A DNA stretch of 13,373 bases from an uncultured Flavobacteriales bacterium (GTDB lineage: Bacteria; Bacteroidota; Bacteroidia; Flavobacteriales; Crocinitomicaceae), in assembly GCA_946479985.1 (NCBI GenBank), contig CAMLIF010000112.1:1-13373 (forward strand). The letters are read 5' to 3'. Made by a program: the position numbers and the translations under genes. A model generated the notes under the pieces. That model was given only the letters and a program-made list of their open reading frames with translations. It did not search any database and was not told the DNA's origin. Within the stretch, counting starts at the first letter, position 1. The number at the start of each line of letters is the position of its first letter. This document shows, one piece after another, positions 7,526 through 13,373 of this stretch.

Positions 7526-8746
7526 ATGCGTTTTATAGATTATCCCATCTCAATAGAGATCAAGCAAGAATTGGCGGAACTTGGTTTTAAGAAACCAACA
7601 GATATCCAGTTTAAAAGTATCCAGCATATTTTGGATGGCGAGGATCTGTTTGCTATAGCGCAGACTGGAACCGGTAAAACTGCAGCTTTTGTAATTCCGG
7701 TTCTAGACGTACTTGCTAAACTGAAGAAAACAAAAGGACCGCAATGTATTGTTCTTGCTCCAACCCGTGAGCTGGCAGAGCAGATCACCCAGGTTTTCCA
7801 AACTATTGGGAAAGGAACGAAAGTGAAGACAATTTGCATCATGGGAGGAATGTCGCAGGATGAGCAAATTAGTGCATTGCAATCAGGTGTTCAGATTGTA
7901 GTAGCAACCCCCGGTCGTGTTTTCGATTTAAGAAATCAGGGAAAATTGTTATTTGATGATGTTCGTTTTTTAGTTGTGGATGAAGCTGATCGTATGCTTG
8001 ATTTGGGTTTTGGACATGATGTAAAAGCCATTCATAAATTCTCCTTTCACCGAAACCGTCAAACGCTTTTCTTTTCTGCAACCATCAATAAAAAAGTAAA
8101 AGCGCTGGCTTACGACCTTGTTCGTGATGCCATTCGTATCCAGGTTTCGCCTGAGAACAGAGTTTCCAAAAACGTAGAACATGGTTTTGTTCGTGTTGAA
8201 ATGGATCACAAGCGTTTTTTCCTGGAAAACATGGTGAAAGAATACGAAAACTTCAGATTTGTTGTTTTTGTTCGTACTAAGGTGCGTTCCGAAAGGGTAG
8301 TAGCGGCAATGGAACGTGTGGGTATTGTGGCCGAATTTCTTCACGGCGGCCTGGAACAGGAAAAACGTTTCGATGTTTTAAACCGGTTCAAAAACCAGGA
8401 AATTCGGGTGTTGATTACAACAGATGTTGCAGCCAGGGGAATTGATATTCCTGAAGTTGAAATGGTAATAAATTACGATTTACCGGATTCACCAGAACAG
8501 TATGTGCACCGGGTAGGAAGAACCGGTCGTGGTATGCAGCTTGGTCAGGCACTTTCTTTTTGCAGTAAGGAAGAAGAAGGTTTATTGAAAGATATTGAAG
8601 AATATCTGGCTGAACCGATAAATGAACTGGAAGTTCATGATAATGACTACAAAGCCATACTGAACGACACGGAAGACTTGAGTTACAACTGGAAAAAACT
8701 TCTGGATGAGACTAACGAAGAAGATGGTACTTCTGATAAATGGTAA
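7526..8746 (+). CDS. DEAD-box ATP-dependent RNA helicase (RhlE-like)
   Basis: 406 residues with both RecA-like domains and only a short tail. Motifs in order: F3 and the Q motif PTDIQ (24-28), motif I AQTGTGKT (45-52), Ia PTREL (79-83), Ib TPGR (128-131), II DEAD (152-155), III SAT (184-186), VVFVRTK (246-252), V TTDVAARGID (298-307) and VI HRVGRTGR (328-335). After residue about 365 the tail is acidic and lacks the RGG or basic extension of CsdA- or DbpA-like helicases. Such proteins remodel RNA during ribosome assembly, RNA decay or cold adaptation; the specific role here is unknown. The ATG at 7526 is chosen because the conserved upstream phenylalanine of the Q motif follows at residue 3. 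It is transcribed divergently from paiB with only 28 bp between starts. Confidence 0.96.
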   Translation: MRFIDYPISIEIKQELAELGFKKPTDIQFKSIQHILDGEDLFAIAQTGTGKTAAFVIPVLDVLAKLKKTKGPQCIVLAPTRELAEQITQVFQTIGKGTKVKTICIMGGMSQDEQISALQSGVQIVVATPGRVFDLRNQGKLLFDDVRFLVVDEADRMLDLGFGHDVKAIHKFSFHRNRQTLFFSATINKKVKALAYDLVRDAIRIQVSPENRVSKNVEHGFVRVEMDHKRFFLENMVKEYENFRFVVFVRTKVRSERVVAAMERVGIVAEFLHGGLEQEKRFDVLNRFKNQEIRVLITTDVAARGIDIPEVEMVINYDLPDSPEQYVHRVGRTGRGMQLGQALSFCSKEEEGLLKDIEEYLAEPINELEVHDNDYKAILNDTEDLSYNWKKLLDETNEEDGTSDKW

Positions 8747-9011
8747 GGGTTCAACTAATTTCTTTTTATTTCTTATAAAGCCTTTAGCTGTTTGGTTTTC
8801 ATGATGTAGAGCTTAATTTGTTAATAAATTCACTTGGATTTAACAGATTAATTGTTTAGACTTGCTTTGCTAAAACTATGAAATGAAAACTATGAAGGTG
8901 ACTCTCTCCAAGTTGTCAACTTTGTCTCTTTGAGTATATTTTTTACTCTTAGATTAGATATTGTTATCTAACGTTTTCATTTTGCTATTGTGAACTAAAC
9001 CAAAAAGCAAA
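8747..9011. other. non-coding gap between the helicase and the giant protease
   Basis: This AT-rich stretch of 265 bp contains no convincing gene and no clear intrinsic terminator for the helicase. Two structures stand out. One is an 11-bp direct repeat AAAACTATGAA at 8872-8882 and 8886-8896 (14-bp period). The other is a perfect hairpin TTAGATA-TTGT-TATCTAA at 8954-8971. A 16-codon ORF (8883-8933, MKTMKVTLSKLSTLSL) lies over the second repeat but has no independent support. A weak -7-like TCATTTTG at 8977-8984 is the only promoter candidate near the next gene. Confidence 0.5.
8954..8971. promoter_or_regulatory. 7-bp inverted repeat upstream of the giant protease
   Basis: TTAGATA (8954-8960) and TATCTAA (8965-8971) pair perfectly around TTGT. 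It lies immediately before the weak promoter-like TCATTTTG and about 40 bp before the first candidate start codon. It may be an operator. It is too AT-rich, and without a following U run, to be a standard terminator. Confidence 0.25.
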
Positions 9012-9038
9012 TGAAAAAAACTACGATTAGTTTCATGA
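9012..9038 (+). other. short ORF overlapping the giant protease start; possible slippage start
   Basis: ATG at 9012 is followed by an A6 run (9015-9020) and opens only eight codons (MKKLRLVS) before TGA at 9036-9038, which overlaps the protease ATG at 9035 as ATGA. One extra A in the run would join this ATG in frame to the protease, giving MKKTTISFMKLVLL at the start of the signal peptide, a more typical Bacteroidota beginning with two lysines. It is therefore either a coupled leader ORF, a site of programmed or phase-variable slippage, or a base missing from the sequence. The ATG at 9035 has no visible purine-rich ribosome site of its own. Confidence 0.45.
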
Positions 9039-12000
9039 AATTGGTGCTTCTTTCCGCATTGATTTTGTTCCAATCCAATTTTTCTTTTTCCCAGGTTCCC
9101 GGTGTAGTCCGTTGTTATTCGGATGAAATGGATTCTGTTAGAAAAATGGAACACCCTTCATCCGAAACAGATGAACAATTTGAAGCCTGGATAAGCGACG
9201 TGATTGAAACGGCCCAGCACAGTAAGATTGTGGGAGGTGTTTATCAAATTCCTGTTGTATTCCATGTTATCCACTCAGGTGAGGCAGTTGGAACAGGAAC
9301 GAATGTTTCTCAGGCAGCCATTCAATCGCAAATTGATGTTTTGAATGAAGATTTCCGCAGAATATTCGGTACTAACGGTTACAACACAAATCCACTTGGT
9401 GCAGATACAAAAATTGAATTCTGTCTGGCTCAAAGAAGACCTGATGGTTCTGCATTTGCAGCCGGTCAGCCTGGTGTAAATCGTATTTTATATTCTACCA
9501 TTAGCGGAACAGCTCCTCCCTTCAGTACAAATTTTATTGACGCTACAATTAAAACATGGACATACAACGGCGGAGTTGCCACAGCTACACGAGGTTGGGT
9601 TCCAACAAAATATATGAATATCTGGCTGTGTAATATCTCAGGCGGAATCTTAGGTTATGCGCAATTTCCAACTTCACCGCTTGGGGGAATGTTTGATTGT
9701 GCTTCTGGTGGTTCTGATGCCACAGACGGCGTGGTATTTCTCTATAATTCCATCGGGAAAAGTTCTGTTACCGGGTTTGGAGGAGTTTATAATGAAGGTA
9801 GAACTGCAACTCACGAAATTGGTCACTGGCTTGGACTTCGTCATATCTGGGGCGATGGTGGTTGTACGGTAGACGATTATTGCAATGATACTCCGTTAGC
9901 CGCAGCCGCAAATTTTGGTTGTCCTACAATTAACAGTTGCACCAATGCACCTGACCCTGGAAATGACATGGTTGCCAATTATATGGATTATACAGACGAT
10001 CTCTGTATGAACATATTCACGAATGATCAAAAACAACGAATGAGGGCTGTTCTAGAAGGAAGTCCGAATCGTGTTTCCCTGATTAATTCAGATGCCTGTA
10101 CACCTCCTAATCCGAGCGATGCTTCTATTACAGACGTATTTAACCCGAAAGGAGACAATTGTACCGGATCAATTATTCCGAGTGTGCAGCTTCGAAACAG
10201 AGGATCAAACGCATTAACATCTGCAACTATTTCCTATTCAATAGATAATGGTACTGCTACAACATTCAGCTGGACCGGTTCATTGGCGGCTTCAGGTTCT
10301 GCAACGGTTGCTCTACCTGCTTTTACGGCTACGCTTGGAACGCACACTATTAAATCGTGGACTACACTTCCAAACGGAGTAGCAGATCCATCAACAACTT
10401 ATGATACATCATCTATATCATTCGTTGTTTCTAATGGTATCATGCCGAACTATACACAGAATTTTGAGTCAGAAACTTTTCCGCCTGATTTACGCTGGGT
10501 AGTTGAAAATGTAAATGCCGATTGTCGTCAATGGACAGCTTCATCTGCTGTTTCTGCAGCCGGGACATTTGTCAATAATGCTGCTATGTTACCGTTTTAT
10601 CAGAATGGAAACACAAGTAATGAGAATTTGTACACACCAATTTTTATTCTTCCTTGTAACGCAACAGCCGCTTCATTAACTTTCAATGTTGCTTATCGTC
10701 AGCGCTTGGCAGGTTCAAATGATCGGTTAATCGTAGAGATTTCTCAGGATTGTGGTGCTACCTGGACAGCAACCGGATATGATAAACAAGGGTCTGTTCT
10801 GGCTGTAAGTGGTACTTTGGCGGCTTCAGAATATTATCCTACAGCTGCAAATCACTGGAGAGCAGAAACCATTAATTTACTTTCTTATGTAACTTCTACT
10901 TCCAAAAATATTCGTTTCCGTTTCAGAGGAATAGCGAATAATGGCAATAATATTTTCGTAGATGATATTGTGTATTCTGCAACTACCCCTGGCGAAATTC
11001 AATTGAATCAAGCTGCAACAGATGTTTTGGACGGAGGATATTACAACTTCCCCGATGTAAGTGCCGGATCATCTGCAACACAAACGTTCACCATTACAAA
11101 TACGGGAACTACGAGTTTAACACTTACCGGCCCGATTACTGTTACAGGAACAGGCTTTTCACTAGGAACAACCTTTGGAACCACAACTGTGGCAGCCGGG
11201 GCAACAACAACTTTTACGCTTACATTCGCTCCTGCGGCAGGAGGAAGTTTCACAGGTACCGTTTCTTTTGGAACGAATGACTGCGATGAAGGAACATACA
11301 ACTTCCAGATCAACGGCGTTGCAACCGTAACCCCGCCTGTAGCTGATTTCTCTGCAACTCCGCTTACAATTTGTCAGGGTAGTACTGTAACATTTACCAA
11401 TTTGTCTACCAATGCGGTAAGTTACTCCTGGAATTTTGGCGCGGGTGCAACTCCGGCTACAAGTACTGCAGCAACCCCAACGGTTACATTCTCTACTGCC
11501 GGAACGCAAACAATTACTTTAACTGCAACCAATGCTTTTGGTTCTGATGTTGAAACAAAAACGGCATATATTACGATTCTTGGCTCAACGGCACTTCCTT
11601 TGACTGAAGGATTTACCGCTGCTACTTTTCCTCCTACAGGATGGAATATTGTAAACGGAAATGCCTCTACTACTAGCTGGGTAAGAAATGCAACTATCGG
11701 ATTCGCCCCAACTGCCGGTAATTCCATGCTGTTTGATAATTTTACCTTTAATGATTCGGATGACGATGAAATGCGAATCAAACCATTGATATTTACCGGG
11801 TTTTCAGCTGCTCAGTTGACTTTTGATGTGGCTTATGCACCTTACAACGCAGCAAACTATGATGGTTTGGAAGTTTTGGTGTCAACAGATTGTGGAGCTA
11901 CATTCACTTCGGTTTATTCAAAATCCAATACTGTTCTCGCTACAGCTGCTGCTACAACAACTATTTTTACCCCTACAGCTGCGCAATGGAGAACAGAAAC

Positions 12001-13373
12001 TGTTAGTTTAACTCCTTATGTTGGCCAGTCGAATGTAATAGTTGCGTTCAGAAACTTATCAGGTTATGGAAACAGATTATTTATAGATAACATTAACGTT
12101 ACAGGTAGTATAACTGCTACGGCGAATTTCACCGCAACTCCAAATCCGGCTTGTGTCGGACAAACTGTAACTTATACAAATACATCCACGGGAGCAAGCT
12201 CATACAGTTGGAATTTTGGTGCCGGAGCAACGCCTGCCACTGCAACAACTGCAGGTCCGCATACGGTTACTTATTCAAGCGCCGGTACAAAATCGGTTAG
12301 TTTGCAGATCAACGGAACGGGACCAACTTCTACGCAATCTGTTGTTGTGAATGCTTTACCGGCAACACCAACAATTACACCAAGCGGATCCACAACTTTC
12401 TGTACGGGAGGTTCTGTAACTCTGTCAGCTCCGGCTTCAACGAGTTATTTGTGGTCTCCTGGTGGAGCAACAACTCAAACGATAAACGTTACCACAGGTG
12501 GTTCGTATACTGTGACTGTGTCAAATGCTTCGGGTTGTACCGCAACTTCTGCTGCAACAGTTGTTACGGTTAACACGGCTCCTGCAACACCAACAATTAC
12601 ACCAAGCGGCGCAACAACTTTCTGTACCGGTGGTTCTGTGACATTGTCAGCTCCGGCTTCAACGAGTTATTTGTGGTCTCCTGGTGGAGCGACAACCCAA
12701 ACGCTGAATGTTACCGCAAGTGGTTCATACACAGTAACAGTTTCGAATGCTTCGGGCTGTACTGCAACTTCAGCAGCTATTGTGGTAACTGTAAATACGT
12801 TGCCGGCCGTTCCAACGATTACACCGAGTGGTTCAACAACATTCTGTATGGGCGGCTCTGTAACCTTGTCGGCACCGGCTTCAACGAGCTACTTGTGGTC
12901 TCCGGGCGGCGCAACAACTCAAACGCTGAATGTTACAACTAGTGGCTCGTACACCGTAACTGTTTCAAATGCGGCAGGTTGTACACGAACTTCAACTGCA
13001 ACAACGGTAACAGTAAATGCATTGCCAGCGGTTCCAACAATTACGCCAAGCGGATCAACAACATTCTGTACCGGTGGTTCCGTAACTTTGTCGGCACCAG
13101 CTTCAACGAGCTACTTGTGGTCTCCGGGTGGAGCAACCACTCAAACGTTAAACGTTACAACTAGTGGTTCATACACAGTAACAGTTTCAAATGCGGCTGG
13201 TTGTACCAGAACTTCAGCTTCAACAGCGGTTACAGTTAACGCGGCTCCTGCAACACCAACAATTACACCAAGCGGAGCAACGACTTTCTGTACAGGCGGC
13301 TCGGTGACATTATCCGCTCCGGCTTCAACGAGTTATTTGTGGTCTCCTGGTGGAGCAACCACTCAAACATTAA
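9035..13373 (+). CDS. giant secreted M43 (pappalysin-like) metalloprotease with PKD and Ig-like repeats, 3' end cut by the window
   Basis: I followed 1446 codons without a stop to the window edge; the C-terminus is missing. Residues 1-19 are a signal peptide (MKLVLLSALILFQSNFSFS, then Q). The M43 domain begins near IPVVFHVIH (72-80), has the zinc site HEIGHWLGLRH at 260-270 (ligands H260, H264, H270; base E261) and the Met-turn NYMDYTDD with M317. Then follow a CARDB-like domain (about 357-466), choice-of-anchor-J-like jelly roll (472-648), choice-of-anchor-D-like domain (654-767), PKD (770-849), a second J-like jelly roll (856-1024), a second PKD (1029-1107) and 74-residue Ig-like repeats from 1112. 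Both PKDs read WNFGAGATPAT where classical ones have WDFGDG. The signal peptide and architecture predict outer-surface export, probably by T9SS with a sorting domain beyond the window. The start may lie at 9012 if a base is missing or skipped there. Substrate unknown. Confidence 0.9.
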   Translation, partial: MKLVLLSALILFQSNFSFSQVPGVVRCYSDEMDSVRKMEHPSSETDEQFEAWISDVIETAQHSKIVGGVYQIPVVFHVIHSGEAVGTGTNVSQAAIQSQIDVLNEDFRRIFGTNGYNTNPLGADTKIEFCLAQRRPDGSAFAAGQPGVNRILYSTISGTAPPFSTNFIDATIKTWTYNGGVATATRGWVPTKYMNIWLCNISGGILGYAQFPTSPLGGMFDCASGGSDATDGVVFLYNSIGKSSVTGFGGVYNEGRTATHEIGHWLGLRHIWGDGGCTVDDYCNDTPLAAAANFGCPTINSCTNAPDPGNDMVANYMDYTDDLCMNIFTNDQKQRMRAVLEGSPNRVSLINSDACTPPNPSDASITDVFNPKGDNCTGSIIPSVQLRNRGSNALTSATISYSIDNGTATTFSWTGSLAASGSATVALPAFTATLGTHTIKSWTTLPNGVADPSTTYDTSSISFVVSNGIMPNYTQNFESETFPPDLRWVVENVNADCRQWTASSAVSAAGTFVNNAAMLPFYQNGNTSNENLYTPIFILPCNATAASLTFNVAYRQRLAGSNDRLIVEISQDCGATWTATGYDKQGSVLAVSGTLAASEYYPTAANHWRAETINLLSYVTSTSKNIRFRFRGIANNGNNIFVDDIVYSATTPGEIQLNQAATDVLDGGYYNFPDVSAGSSATQTFTITNTGTTSLTLTGPITVTGTGFSLGTTFGTTTVAAGATTTFTLTFAPAAGGSFTGTVSFGTNDCDEGTYNFQINGVATVTPPVADFSATPLTICQGSTVTFTNLSTNAVSYSWNFGAGATPATSTAATPTVTFSTAGTQTITLTATNAFGSDVETKTAYITILGSTALPLTEGFTAATFPPTGWNIVNGNASTTSWVRNATIGFAPTAGNSMLFDNFTFNDSDDDEMRIKPLIFTGFSAAQLTFDVAYAPYNAANYDGLEVLVSTDCGATFTSVYSKSNTVLATAAATTTIFTPTAAQWRTETVSLTPYVGQSNVIVAFRNLSGYGNRLFIDNINVTGSITATANFTATPNPACVGQTVTYTNTSTGASSYSWNFGAGATPATATTAGPHTVTYSSAGTKSVSLQINGTGPTSTQSVVVNALPATPTITPSGSTTFCTGGSVTLSAPASTSYLWSPGGATTQTINVTTGGSYTVTVSNASGCTATSAATVVTVNTAPATPTITPSGATTFCTGGSVTLSAPASTSYLWSPGGATTQTLNVTASGSYTVTVSNASGCTATSAAIVVTVNTLPAVPTITPSGSTTFCMGGSVTLSAPASTSYLWSPGGATTQTLNVTTSGSYTVTVSNAAGCTRTSTATTVTVNALPAVPTITPSGSTTFCTGGSVTLSAPASTSYLWSPGGATTQTLNVTTSGSYTVTVSNAAGCTRTSASTAVTVNAAPATPTITPSGATTFCTGGSVTLSAPASTSYLWSPGGATTQTL
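12368..13373 (+). repeat. tandem 222-bp (74-residue) Ig-like repeats, at least 4.5 copies
   Basis: Copies begin at the PTITPSG proline codon at 12368, 12590, 12812, 13034 and 13256, each exactly 222 bp from the last; the fifth is cut at 13373. Each has two cysteines 45 residues apart (positions 12 and 57, within FCTGG and GCT; C1123 and C1168 in copy 1), which suggests one disulfide per Ig-like domain. The conserved core is SVTLSAPASTSYLWSPGG. Counting by eye, copies 1 and 2 differ at 7 of 74 residues and copies 3 and 4 at 6. Many codons differ synonymously (for example CCT-GGT-GGA versus CCG-GGC-GGC), so the array is not a fresh duplication. Such arrays act as surface stalks or adhesive repeats in Bacteroidota; the function here is inferred. 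Confidence 0.95.

Noticed and set aside
7498..7600. Cobalamin riboswitch or classical Fur box controlling the ABC operon
   Set aside because: The operon leader is at most a few tens of bases, far too short for a B12 riboswitch, and no GATAATGATTATC-like Fur site is visible. The cargo therefore cannot be assigned this way.
8883..8933. 16-codon ORF MKTMKVTLSKLSTLSL as a small gene or leader peptide
   Set aside because: It is short, has no clear ribosome site, no attenuator-type hairpin just after it, and its start arises from the direct repeat.
11041..11781. Overlapping minus-strand ORFs opposite the protease modules
   Set aside because: They are low-complexity, valine- and serine-rich mirror readings of the Thr/Ala-rich plus-strand protein, with no family pattern.
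12673..13164. Two plus-strand ORFs (12673-12942 and 12979-13164) in another frame of the repeat array
   Set aside because: They are out-of-frame readings of the 222-bp repeats. The protease frame is open throughout and encodes recognisable Ig-like domains.
12368..13373. Regular repeats as a possible CRISPR array
   Set aside because: The unit is 222 bp, contiguous and coding, without short repeats alternating with unrelated spacers.
9035..13373. Frameshift inside the giant protease
   Set aside because: I followed every codon from 9035 to the edge and found one continuous frame; the only frame irregularity is at the A6 run before 9035.

Overview
The window looks like a chromosomal segment of a member of the Bacteroidota, probably a Flavobacteriales-type gliding or surface-colonising bacterium (inference). 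The grounds are an AT-leaning base composition, a secreted subtilase ending in a type IX secretion (T9SS) type-A-like sorting domain, a giant M43 metalloprotease built from the beta-sandwich modules typical of this phylum, and promoter-like sites of the Bacteroidota form TTTG-N19..21-TAnnTTTG. I see no tRNA, rRNA, CRISPR array, transposase or phage gene.

Layout, left to right. Positions 4-38 hold a strong intrinsic terminator from an upstream gene. Positions 227-1759 (+) encode a YifB/ComM-type AAA+ ATPase. It converges on a secreted S8 serine protease at 1806-3992 (-). Positions 7497 down to 4115 (-) form a tightly packed four-gene operon: a PaiB-family FMN-binding split-barrel protein, a lipoprotein substrate-binding protein, a FecCD-type permease and a FecE-type ATPase. 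Its first two junctions are 4-base ATGA overlaps and the last is an 8-base overlap, so the genes are probably translationally coupled. The ABC genes make an inner-membrane importer of the iron-siderophore/heme/cobalamin class. PaiB relates by fold to flavin- and heme-handling proteins, so it may process the imported ligand or regulate the operon. Only 28 bp separate paiB from a divergent DEAD-box RNA helicase (7526-8746, +), and a perfect 12-bp palindrome overlapping candidate promoter elements sits in that gap.

The right third, 9035 to beyond 13373 (+), is one open reading frame without a stop in the window. It encodes a secreted M43 (pappalysin-like) zinc metalloprotease followed by a CARDB-like domain, two choice-of-anchor-J-like jelly rolls, a choice-of-anchor-D-like domain, two PKD domains and at least five tandem Ig-like repeats of exactly 222 bp (74 residues). 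The last repeat is cut by the window edge. The gene's 5' end is ambiguous: a better-placed ATG 23 bases upstream is one base out of frame at an A6 run, and the short ORF it opens overlaps the usable ATG as ATGA.

Together the window combines two probable cell-surface or secreted proteases with a metal- or cofactor-import operon and two housekeeping genes (a competence/branch-migration ATPase and an RNA helicase). The least ordinary elements are the PaiB-ABC operon, the palindromic divergent promoter region, the mosaic 222-bp repeat array and the possible slippage start of the giant protease.
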